Below the pieces are notes generated by a model, which saw only the letters and a list, made by a program, of their open reading frames with translations, ran no database searches and was not told the DNA's origin. A stretch of 64,000 nt of DNA from Lachnocurva sp045579705 (GTDB taxonomy: Bacteria > Bacillota > Clostridia > Lachnospirales > Lachnospiraceae): contig JAZNMP010000004.1 of NCBI GenBank assembly GCA_045579705.1, positions 62,001 through 126,000 on the forward strand, written 5' to 3'. Both the position numbers and the translations under genes were made by a program. Position 1 is the first letter of the stretch. Each line of letters starts with the position of its first letter. Below are positions 45,412 through 54,400 of the stretch, in pieces.

Positions 45412-47181
45412 TTACATACGTTCTGGTGCTTCGAATCCAAGCAGATCGATACAGCAGAGAAGCACTCTCTCTGTAACTTCGAGAAGGCTGATATACTGAG
45501 CCTCGAGATCTTTGTCTTCAATTCCGAGAATCTTGTTTGCATGATAGAAGTGGTTGAATGCATCGCATACACTGTAAACGAAAGCACAAATCTTGTGAGG
45601 TGCCTTCTCATCATATGCAATCTTCATAACTTCTGAGAATCTAGAAAGTACGAGCATGAGGTTCTTCTCGCTTTCGCTAGTAGGTTCTGAAACCTTTGTA
45701 GCGCTCTTACCATTCTCAACTTCAGCATATTTTCTAAGAATTGATTTGATTCGAACGATTGTGTAAAGGATGTATGGACCTGTATTTCCTTCGAATGAAG
45801 TAAATCTGTCGAGATCGAATACATAATCCTTTGTAGACTGGTTTGAAAGATCACCATACTTGATAGCTGCAACACAAACCTTGTGGGCTGTGTCTCTAGC
45901 TTCTTCTTCTGGAATATCCTCGTTAGTCTTAATCTTCTCATACATCTGAGCATCGATGTCATTCAGAAGAGATTCAAGACGCATAACGCCACCAGTTCTA
46001 GTCTTGAATGGCTTACCATCCTTACCATTCATAGTACCGAATCCGATGAATTCAAGGTATACGTTTGGACCGCAGATACCAGCTTTTTTCGCTGCTCTAA
46101 AGAGCTGTACGAAATGAAGATCCTGACGCTTATCTACTACGTAGTAAACTTCGTCAGCGTGGTAGTCATCCATTCTCCATACGAGAGTTCCAAGGTCAGT
46201 TGTGTTATAGTTTGAAGCACCATCTGACTTAAGAATCATAAGAGGTGGCATCTCTACCTTATCTCCTGGTTCATTTGTATCCATAACGAGGGCTCCGTCA
46301 CTTTCGTAAACGAGACTTTTTTCCTTCATATTTTCGATCATTCCAGGAATGATGTCACGAGTATCAGCTTCGCCCTTCCAAAGTTCGAAATGAACATTAA
46401 GTCTGTCATAGATTTTTCTCATATCATTTACTGATACATCAATAATATGTTTGAAAAGCTGTGTATATCCTCTATGACCATTCTGAAGCTGGTATGTAGC
46501 TTCGAGAGCTCTCTGATGGAACTCTTCACTCTCCTTAGATTTCTTTGAACCTGCAGGATAGATATCCTCAAGCTCAGAAATAGTAAATGGAGATTCTTCT
46601 GGATACTCTCCAGTGTAGTCTGGATCAAAGTATACGAGATCAGGCTTTCTGTCCTGAAGCTCGCAGATAATCTGACCAAGCTGAGTTCCCCAGTCACCGA
46701 GGTGAATATCACCAATAGCTTCATTTCCAGCGAATTTGATAATTCTCTTAACAGATTCACCGATTACAGCTGCACGAAGATGTCCTACATGAAGAGGCTT
46801 AGCAACGTTTGGTCCGCCGTAATCTACAAATATAGTCTTAGGAGTTGAAACCTTGTCATAACCCATTCTCTCTCGGTCTCTTCGCATTGCATCAACAAAA
46901 TCACCTAAGAATGCACCCTGAAGTTTAAGGTTGATGAATCCTGGTCGGACAGCTTCAGCTACTGAAAAAACGTTGCTTGATGAGATTTTCTCAACAACTT
47001 CAGTAGCAATATCCATAGGATTCTTGTGATACTGTTTAGCAGCGGTCAAAGCACCGTTACACTGATACTCACAAAGGTCTGGACGATTAGAAAGTGTACA
47101 TACAGCATAGGATTCATCATATCCAGCTTCTGTAAAACCTCTTCTCATTTCCTCTGTGATAAGCTCGAGAATTGTTTTCAT
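45412..47181 (-). CDS. argS: Arginyl-tRNA synthetase
   Basis: Charges tRNA-Arg. The 589-residue product has the ArgRS-type N domain, the HIGH-like VAKPLHVGHLRAAVIG, and the C-terminal DALR anticodon-binding domain (DLDRFTSFEGNTGPYILYTI region onward). As in most ArgRS, no canonical KMSKS is seen; GTMNGKDGKPFKTR takes its place. Full length. It follows queT with a 28-base gap; no T-box leader fits there. Confidence 0.97.
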   Translation of the reverse strand: MKTILELITEEMRRGFTEAGYDESYAVCTLSNRPDLCEYQCNGALTAAKQYHKNPMDIATEVVEKISSSNVFSVAEAVRPGFINLKLQGAFLGDFVDAMRRDRERMGYDKVSTPKTIFVDYGGPNVAKPLHVGHLRAAVIGESVKRIIKFAGNEAIGDIHLGDWGTQLGQIICELQDRKPDLVYFDPDYTGEYPEESPFTISELEDIYPAGSKKSKESEEFHQRALEATYQLQNGHRGYTQLFKHIIDVSVNDMRKIYDRLNVHFELWKGEADTRDIIPGMIENMKEKSLVYESDGALVMDTNEPGDKVEMPPLMILKSDGASNYNTTDLGTLVWRMDDYHADEVYYVVDKRQDLHFVQLFRAAKKAGICGPNVYLEFIGFGTMNGKDGKPFKTRTGGVMRLESLLNDIDAQMYEKIKTNEDIPEEEARDTAHKVCVAAIKYGDLSNQSTKDYVFDLDRFTSFEGNTGPYILYTIVRIKSILRKYAEVENGKSATKVSEPTSESEKNLMLVLSRFSEVMKIAYDEKAPHKICAFVYSVCDAFNHFYHANKILGIEDKDLEAQYISLLEVTERVLLCCIDLLGFEAPERM

Positions 47182-47209
47182 GTTTCCCTTCCTTTTCTAC
47201 GCAATAAAA

Positions 47210-47698
47210 TTATTCTGCAAACATTAATTTATTTTTAATTGGATCAAGCGCCTTCTTAAGGATAAATCCAAAAATAAATACTGATATAAGTTCCCCCGCA
47301 CCTACTGTTGCAAACATAAACCAGTAGGCATCATCTGATCCATATGCAAACATAAGTACAAATGGAATCACGATAGCATTAAAAAGAACTGGCGGTACCA
47401 TGTAAAGTACCTTTGTCTTTCTAAGAAAATATGTACAAACAGCTGCAACTAAAGTAGTCAGACTACCAAAGATGATATCAATGATAGCGCCACCTGCGAT
47501 GATATTTGAAATCAGGCATCCCAGAAAAAGCCCTGGAATAGCAGCTGGTGTAAACACAGGCATAATAGTGAGTGCTTCAGAAATTCTAACCTGAACTGCA
47601 CCACTTGCTAAGTTAAAAGCCGCAACAAAAACTGTGAGAACTACGTAAAGCGCCGCAATCATAGCTCCCTGTGTCAATAATAGTGTTTTCTTATTCAT
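47210..47698 (-). CDS. queT: QueT-family queuosine precursor transporter
   Basis: A 162-residue membrane protein with about five hydrophobic helices. Landmarks are the N-terminal TQGAMIAALYVVLTVF, VQVRISEALTIMPVF and IPGLFLGCLISNIIAGG, which match QueT, the substrate-binding (S) component of an ECF-type importer for preQ1/queuosine precursors. The energising ECF module must be encoded elsewhere. The call is strongly supported by the preQ1-I riboswitch in its leader. Confidence 0.92.
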   Translation of the reverse strand: MNKKTLLLTQGAMIAALYVVLTVFVAAFNLASGAVQVRISEALTIMPVFTPAAIPGLFLGCLISNIIAGGAIIDIIFGSLTTLVAAVCTYFLRKTKVLYMVPPVLFNAIVIPFVLMFAYGSDDAYWFMFATVGAGELISVFIFGFILKKALDPIKNKLMFAE

Positions 47699-47709
47699 TA
47701 TTAAATTGT

Positions 47710-47751
47710 CTCCTTAGTTTTAATTTACATGTGGATGGTTTCGAACACATG
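47710..47751 (-). promoter_or_regulatory. preQ1-I riboswitch controlling queT
   Basis: Read on the minus strand the leader folds as an H-type pseudoknot: stem CATGTG (47751-47746) with CACATG (47733-47728), a 12-base loop TTCGAAACCATC, and an A-rich tail AAATTAAAACTAA that runs straight into the ribosome site GGAG (47713-47710). Loop start (TTC), A-rich tail ending in ACTAA and overlap of the site with the pseudoknot are the hallmarks of the preQ1-I class. Ligand binding should pair the loop cytosines with the GG and block translation of queT. It starts three bases after the upstream stop codon. Confidence 0.85.
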
Positions 47752-47753
47752 GA

Positions 47754-48632
47754 TTACTGCTTGTTTCCTTCAGCAGCACTCTTCTTAGCTTCAAGGATTT
47801 TGTCCTTTAAGTCACGGGCTTTGTCCTTGATTCTAGCAGGCGTTGCTGCGCTGCTGATCAGATTTCCAACAAGCTTTGTGGCTACATCATATTCTTTGAA
47901 ATAAAGAGCCATATTAGAAAGCATGTATTCAAGTGTTGATGTCTGAATACCATAGTATGGTGGCATTTCAGAGCTCATAGCTTTTATAAAACCATCGAAG
48001 GCCTGTCTATAGAAGCCATTATATTCGTCAACTTTTGCTTTCTTTTTTGCTTTTTCCTCATCTGTTCCTTCTGGCATAGTTTCGATCTGTGATCGAAGTA
48101 GCCAGGAAATCTTAAGACACAGATATGATTTTTCAGAAAGTTTTGCTCTTCTAGATAAAGCAGTAACTAGAGCAAGCTTATATCTTTCCAAAGCTTTATC
48201 ATATGTGTATGTCTCAACTGGCTTCTCTTCTACTGGTGTAAACTTAGAAGCCACCCCTTCTTTAATAAGTCTGATCTGTGTTGCAGATAGATGTTCAAAT
48301 GATTTAAAGAATGCAGCATGTCCACAGTTAGGGCATGCGATTACATCATATTTAACAGGATCGATTCCGCCAGCATACTTAGGACGTAAATCATCATCCT
48401 GCGCAACAAGTCTCATCTTTCCAGATTTAACCTGCTTTGAAACTACTATCTTATCACAAACCGGGCACTTCACTTTCTTATCGAGGAGGAAATCCTTCTC
48501 CTCAACCTGCTTCTTAGGAGCAGCCTGTGCCTGTGCCTCTGTTTTTTTAGTTGTCGTCTTCTCTTCTTTAGTAATATCTAGTTTTTCTTCTCCAGAAAAC
48601 CCGAATTTCTCAAGTCCTGCAAATAAATTCAT
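47754..48632 (-). CDS. DUF2225-like zinc-ribbon protein
   Basis: A 292-residue soluble protein of unknown function. After a low-complexity Lys/Thr/Ala/Gln start (to about residue 45) there are two CxxC pairs (CPVCDKIV at about 58-65, CPNCGHAAF at about 100-108) that should bind one zinc, then a mostly helical, TPR-like remainder. This layout matches what is annotated DUF2225. It lies between glnS and queT. Confidence 0.82.
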   Translation of the reverse strand: MNLFAGLEKFGFSGEEKLDITKEEKTTTKKTEAQAQAAPKKQVEEKDFLLDKKVKCPVCDKIVVSKQVKSGKMRLVAQDDDLRPKYAGGIDPVKYDVIACPNCGHAAFFKSFEHLSATQIRLIKEGVASKFTPVEEKPVETYTYDKALERYKLALVTALSRRAKLSEKSYLCLKISWLLRSQIETMPEGTDEEKAKKKAKVDEYNGFYRQAFDGFIKAMSSEMPPYYGIQTSTLEYMLSNMALYFKEYDVATKLVGNLISSAATPARIKDKARDLKDKILEAKKSAAEGNKQ

Positions 48633-48662
48633 CTTTATCTCCTAACTAACTTTTACGGAGTA

Positions 48663-50330
48663 TTATTTAGTATCTGTAGGAAGTTTGTAACTACTCTTCA
48701 AAGATACAACTCTATTGAATACCAAAGCATCCTCTGTAGAATCTTTTGAGTCAACAACATAGAAGCCATCTCTAACAAACTGGAAGCCATCATAAGCCTT
48801 TGAACCAGCAACACAAGGTTCAATCATACATTCAGAAAGTACAGTCTTTGAATTTGGATTCAAATTAATAGTACCGTCCTCATTATATACTCCCAATTCT
48901 TCATTTACTAGATTTTCATACTGACGTACTTCAGCCTTTACTGCTGTAGGAGCAGATACCCAGTGGATAGTTCCTTTAACTTTTCTTCCATCTGGGCTTT
49001 CGCCACCACGACTTTCTGGATCATATGTGGCATGAACGCATGTAACATTTCCTTCTTCGTCAGTATCGTAACCTGTACATGTAACAAAGTAAGCATTCAT
49101 AAGTCTTACTTCATTTCCAGGATAGAGACGTCTGTATTTCTTTGGTGGTTCTACCATGAAATCGTCTCTCTCAATATATAGCTCGCGTGAGAAAGGAACC
49201 TCTCTCTCTCCAAGCTCAGGATTCTCTACATTGTTTGAAACAGTAAGTGTTTCTTCCTGACCTTCTGGGTAGTTATCAATAACAAGCTTCAATGGGTGAA
49301 GCACAGCCATAACTCGCTTGTCCTTTGGCTTTAAGTCTTCTCTTACGCAGTACTCGAGCATAGCATAATCAGCAGATGCGTTGCTCTTTGTAATACCGAG
49401 CAGATTGACAAAATTACGGATTGATTCAGGTGTGAAGCCTCTACGCTTTAATCCAGCGATAGAAACCAGTCTAGGATCATCCCAGCCATCTACTACTCCA
49501 TCTTCTACGAGCTTCTTTATATATCTCTTTCCTGTAACTACATTTGTGAGATATAGCTTCGCAAATTCAATCTGTCTAGGTGGGTTTTCCCACTCTGTAT
49601 TCTTAACGACCCAATCATAAAGAGGTCTATGATCTTCAAATTCAAGAGTACAAATAGAATGCGTGATTCCTTCCATAGCATCCTCGATAGGATGAGCGAA
49701 ATCATACATAGGATAGATGCACCACTTATCGCCTGTTCTAACATGAGTTCTGTGAGCTACTCTGTAAAGAATAGGATCTCTCATATTGATGTTAGGTGAT
49801 GCCATATCAATCTTCGCACGAAGTACTACTGCACCGTCTTCGTACTTTCCATCCTTCATATCGCTAAAGATCTGAAGTGACTCCTCGATAGGACGATTTC
49901 TGTTTGGATCATCCTTTCCAGGTTCTGTAAGAGTTCCTCTATATTCTCTAATCTGATCAGCATTCAAATCTGATGCATATGCGAGACCTTTTTTAATCAA
50001 AAGAACTGCTTTTTCATACATTACATCGAAATAATCAGATGCATAGTAGATTTTGTCTCCAAAATCAGCACCCAGCCATTTGATATCTGAAATAATAGAA
50101 TCTACGAATTCAGACTTCTCCTTTGTAGGATTCGTATCATCGAAACGCATGTTGAATACACCATTGTATTCCTTTGCGAGTCCAGAATTCAGGATGATAG
50201 ATTTCGCATGCCCGATATGGAGATATCCATTTGGCTCTGGTGGAAAACGTGTTACGACATGATCATAAACGCCCTCAGCTAAATCTTTATCGATTTCCTG
50301 TTCAATAAAATTCTTTGTTCTCTCTTCCAT
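48663..50330 (-). CDS. glnS: Glutaminyl-tRNA synthetase
   Basis: Charges tRNA-Gln directly. The 555-residue product has the class I motif PPEPNGYLHIGHAKS (31-44), DDTNP, WDDPRLVSIAGLKRRGFTPE, and a C-terminal beta-barrel anticodon domain. At the position where other GlnRS have VMSKRKL it reads VVTGKRYI (264-271), a diverged KMSKS loop. Most Bacillota instead make Gln-tRNA by transamidation, so GlnRS here reflects transfer or lineage-specific retention. Adjacent to the DUF2225-like gene. Confidence 0.95.
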   Translation of the reverse strand: MEERTKNFIEQEIDKDLAEGVYDHVVTRFPPEPNGYLHIGHAKSIILNSGLAKEYNGVFNMRFDDTNPTKEKSEFVDSIISDIKWLGADFGDKIYYASDYFDVMYEKAVLLIKKGLAYASDLNADQIREYRGTLTEPGKDDPNRNRPIEESLQIFSDMKDGKYEDGAVVLRAKIDMASPNINMRDPILYRVAHRTHVRTGDKWCIYPMYDFAHPIEDAMEGITHSICTLEFEDHRPLYDWVVKNTEWENPPRQIEFAKLYLTNVVTGKRYIKKLVEDGVVDGWDDPRLVSIAGLKRRGFTPESIRNFVNLLGITKSNASADYAMLEYCVREDLKPKDKRVMAVLHPLKLVIDNYPEGQEETLTVSNNVENPELGEREVPFSRELYIERDDFMVEPPKKYRRLYPGNEVRLMNAYFVTCTGYDTDEEGNVTCVHATYDPESRGGESPDGRKVKGTIHWVSAPTAVKAEVRQYENLVNEELGVYNEDGTINLNPNSKTVLSECMIEPCVAGSKAYDGFQFVRDGFYVVDSKDSTEDALVFNRVVSLKSSYKLPTDTK

Positions 50331-50380
50331 TTGTTTATAGTTCCTTCTAGTTTATTTGTATATGTAAAAAATAATAAGAA

Positions 50381-51244
50381 TTATTCTTTATGTACATGTG
50401 TAAAAAGATGATCCGAGCAATATTCATAATTGCCATTACATTTAGAACAGAATCTAAACTGTAATTCCGGATTTGAGATATCTGTACGACCACAAATGCA
50501 GCACTTGTGTTTTGGAATGCTACTATCTGAGTTTGCCTTGTACGCCCTCTTAAACTTAGCTTTTCTATGTTTTTCTTTTGGAGATACACGATAGTAATCT
50601 CTCGTGGAAATATAATAGATTAAGAAGTTTAATACAGATGTAATTATCTGAATCTTAACAGCTAAACCGCCTTGTAAGAAGCTAAAGATAGTCAATCCAC
50701 CCCAAACCGCTGCTAGGTATTTCATCTTAATAGGAATAACGAAATACAGATAGATAACCATCTCGGGATAACACAAAGCGTAAGCCAGGAAAATAGATAA
50801 ATTTATATAGTTAGTGGTAAACATCATACTAACAATAAACGATTCCTGTACATTTCCACCTGTGATGAAAAACAGAATAACCGCTCCCAAAATATTGAAT
50901 ATTATACCACCAATCAGATAACAATTAAATCTGAACGTGCCCCATGTTCTCTCTAATGCAGTACCGAGCTGCCAGTAAAAGATCATCATAATGATACCAA
51001 ACAGCAGATTATAATCTGGTGGTACGATAAGCCATGTAACAAATCTCCAAGCCTGAGGGATTGGAAAACCATTTGTAATATGTGTGGCCTGGTAAACATC
51101 CAAGGTCATATACGAAAGGAAATCTATACCGGTCAACATTTTGAATATGATAAATACATATCCCAGTATATAACAACCGATAATGTAGTTCATAAGTCTC
51201 GGAATGGCGAATTTGCCATACTTTCTTTCTAGTTTATCCCACAT
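50381..51244 (-). CDS. Rhomboid-like membrane protein without protease motif, with C-terminal zinc ribbon
   Basis: The 287-residue product has about six transmembrane helices in the first 210 residues and the rhomboid/derlin L1 signature (QAWRFVTWLIVPP, then ERTWGTFRFNCYLIGG). The catalytic GxSG of TM4 is absent: the corresponding stretch reads ESFIVSMMFTTNYINL, and no matching His is evident. The C-terminal 55 residues carry a cysteine-rich module (CCICGRTD, FRFCSKCNGNYEYC) and a His-rich end. It is probably a pseudoprotease or membrane chaperone. Transcribed from its own promoter, divergent from the activase gene. Confidence 0.75.
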   Translation of the reverse strand: MWDKLERKYGKFAIPRLMNYIIGCYILGYVFIIFKMLTGIDFLSYMTLDVYQATHITNGFPIPQAWRFVTWLIVPPDYNLLFGIIMMIFYWQLGTALERTWGTFRFNCYLIGGIIFNILGAVILFFITGGNVQESFIVSMMFTTNYINLSIFLAYALCYPEMVIYLYFVIPIKMKYLAAVWGGLTIFSFLQGGLAVKIQIITSVLNFLIYYISTRDYYRVSPKEKHRKAKFKRAYKANSDSSIPKHKCCICGRTDISNPELQFRFCSKCNGNYEYCSDHLFTHVHKE

Positions 51245-51276
51245 ATAATTCTCCTATCATAAAAATCCATTTTGAT

Positions 51277-51305
51277 ATTATACCAACAAGCCTATAAAAA
51301 CACAA
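51277..51305 (-). promoter_or_regulatory. Predicted promoter of the rhomboid-like gene
   Basis: Minus-strand TTGTGT (51300-51305), 17-base gap, TATAAT (51277-51282) preceded by TGG (extended -10). It lies 33 bases before the ATG. Confidence 0.7.
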
Positions 51306-51375
51306 ATCAGATTCGCTCGTGATTTTTACAAAAAACATTATCTTAAGAACAAATTATTTTTTATATAATTATCTA

Positions 51376-51404
51376 TTGTTTTTAATAGGAAAAGAAAATA
51401 TAAT
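51376..51404 (+). promoter_or_regulatory. Predicted promoter of the activase gene
   Basis: TTGTTT (51376-51381), 17-base gap, TATAAT (51399-51404), about 72 bases before the ATG at 51476. Together with the divergent promoter this accounts for most of the 51245-51475 gap. Confidence 0.68.
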
Positions 51405-51475
51405 AAACGATTGCTGAGCAAATATTTCTACATATATTTGTACTTATGTAATTTATTCGAAAGGATTTTAATCAT

Positions 51476-54400
51476 ATGGCAGAAAAAAAGTTATATAAAA
51501 TGGGTATAGACATTGGTTCTACTACTGTAAAGGTAGCCATACTCGATCCTGACGAAAAGTTAGTTTTTTCTGATTACGAAAGACATTATGCAAACATCAG
51601 AGAAACGCTTCACAGTCTGGTGCAAAAAGCATATGCGATCACAGGCGATGTAACTATCGCACCTATTATCACAGGTTCTGGTGGTCTAACTCTCGCAAAG
51701 CACCTTGGGATTTCTTTTGTACAGGAAGTAATCGCAGTTTCAACTGCGCTTTCTCACTATGCTCCAAAGACAGATGTCGCTATCGAGCTCGGTGGTGAGG
51801 ACGCAAAGATTATTTATTTTGAAAACGGAAACGTTGAACAGCGTATGAATGGTATCTGTGCCGGTGGTACAGGTTCTTTTATCGACCAGATGGCATCTCT
51901 CCTTCAGACAGATGCTCCAGGTCTAAACGAGTACGCTAAAGACTATAAAGAGCTATATACTATCGCATCCAGATGTGGTGTATTTGCTAAAACTGATATT
52001 CAACCACTTATAAACGAAGGAGCTACAAAGGAAGATTTGGCAGCTTCTATCTTCCAGGCTGTTTGCAATCAGACTATTTCTGGACTGGCACAGGGTAAGC
52101 CTATCAAAGGACATGTTGCCTTCTTAGGTGGTCCGCTTCACTTTCTGAATCAGCTTCGTGAGACATTCATCCGTACTCTAAAATTAGACGAAGAGCACAC
52201 TATCGTTCCAAACAACTCACATTTGTTTGCTGCAATCGGTTCAGCTCTCTCATATAAAGAGAACGAGACTATGGATATAAACGCTCTAATTGAAGAGCTT
52301 TCTCATGATATTAAGATGGAATTCGAAGTAGCCCGTCTCGAACCACTATTCGATACAGAGGAAGAATACAAAGAGTTCGAAGAGCGTCACGCTAAAGCTC
52401 ATGTAGAAACAGCCGACATTTCAAACTACCACGGAAATGCTTATCTAGGTATCGATGCCGGCTCTACAACAACTAAGCTTGCTCTAATCGACGAAGACGG
52501 AAAGCTTCTCTACTCATACTATTCAAGCAACAATGGTAGCCCGCTTACTACTGCTATCCACAGCATCGAAGAGATTTATTCAAAGCTTCCTAGCGACGCA
52601 AAGATCGTACACTCATGTTCAACAGGATACGGTGAAGCTCTGCTTAAATCTGCTCTCAAGCTTGAAGAAGGTGAAGTAGAAACAGTTTCACATTACTATG
52701 CGGCTTCATTCTTTGACCCAGAAGTAGACACTATCCTCGACATCGGTGGTCAGGATATGAAATACATGAAGGTCAAAGATAACACTATCGATTCAGTACA
52801 GCTGAACGAATCATGTTCTTCAGGATGCGGTTCTTTCATCGAGACTTTTGCAAATTCTCTGAACTTTAAAGTTGCAGATTTTGCTAAAGAGGCTCTTTTT
52901 GCGAAGTACCCAATCGACCTCGGAACCAGATGTACTGTATTCATGAACTCAAAAGTAAAACAGGCCCAGAAAGAAGGAGCTTCTGTAGCAGATATCTCCT
53001 CAGGTCTCGCTTACTCAGTTATCAAGAACGCCCTCTTTAAGGTTATCAAGCTCGCTGATCCTAAGGATCTCGGAAAGCACATCGTAGTTCAGGGCGGTAC
53101 ATTCTATAACAACGCAGTACTTCGTTCCTTCGAAAAAATTTCCGAAAGACACGTTATTCGTCCAGATATCGCCGGACTTATGGGTGCATTCGGAGCTGCG
53201 CTCATCGCAAAGGAAAGATACCACGTAGAACCACACACTACCATGCTTCCACTCGAAGAGCTTAAGGCACTTACTTTTGAGACCAGCCTCGACAGATGCC
53301 CACATTGTAACAACCACTGTCTCCTGACTATCAACAAATTCAATGATGGTCGCGAGTTTATCACAGGAAACAGATGTGAACGTGGTCTAGGTCTGGAGAA
53401 AAACAGGGATAATATTCCAAATCTCTATGAATATAAACTTAAACGTACTTTTAAGTATCCTCCTCTTCGCAAGGAAGATGCACCTCGCGGTATAGTTGGA
53501 ATTCCTAGAGTACTAAACATATATGAGAACTTCCCATTCTGGGCGACATTCTTTAAGGAACTCGGATTTAGAGTACAGCTCTCTCCTCTTTCAAACAGAA
53601 AGATTTATGAGCTAGGTATCGAATCTATTCCTAGTGAATCAGAGTGTTATCCAGCGAAGCTATCACACGGACATGTTCAGTGGCTGATTAACAAGAATGT
53701 AGATTTCATCTTCTACCCTTGTATTCCTTATGAAAGAAACGAATTCCCAGATGCAAACAACCACTACAACTGTCCTATCGTTACTTCATATGCAGAGAAC
53801 ATAAAAAACAATGTAGAGGCTATTTCAAATGGTAATGTGAGATTCTTAAATCCTTTCCTAGCTTTTTCATCAGAACAGATTCTGACAGATCAGCTGGTAA
53901 AAGTATTTAAGGAAGAATTTAACATTCCAGAACGCGATGTAAAACACGCAGCACATATGGGTTGGAAAGAACAGGGAGCCTTCCGTCTCGATATGGAGAA
54001 AAAAGGTGAAGAAACTCTTCAGTACCTTAAAGAGACAGGTCGCCACGGTATCGTACTCTGCGGTCGTCCATATCACATCGATCCAGAAATCAACCACGGA
54101 ATACCAGATGTTATCAACTCTTATGGAATGGCAGTACTTACAGAGGATTCAATCTCTCATCTCGGTGAAATCGAAAGACCTCTAATCGTTATGGATCAGT
54201 GGATGTTCCACTCTAGAATGTACTCTGCCGCTAACCTGGTAAAGAAAACTGATAATCTGGATATCATCCAGCTTAACTCTTTCGGTTGTGGACTGGATGC
54301 AGTAACAACTGACTGCGTAAAGGACATCCTAAACAACAGCGGAAAGATTTATACATGCTTAAAGATTGATGAAGTAAACAACCTCGGTGCCGCCCGTATC

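Noticed and set aside
47182..47209. T-box leader for argS
   Set aside because: The gap is 28 bases, too short, with no AGGGTGG or anti-terminator pattern.
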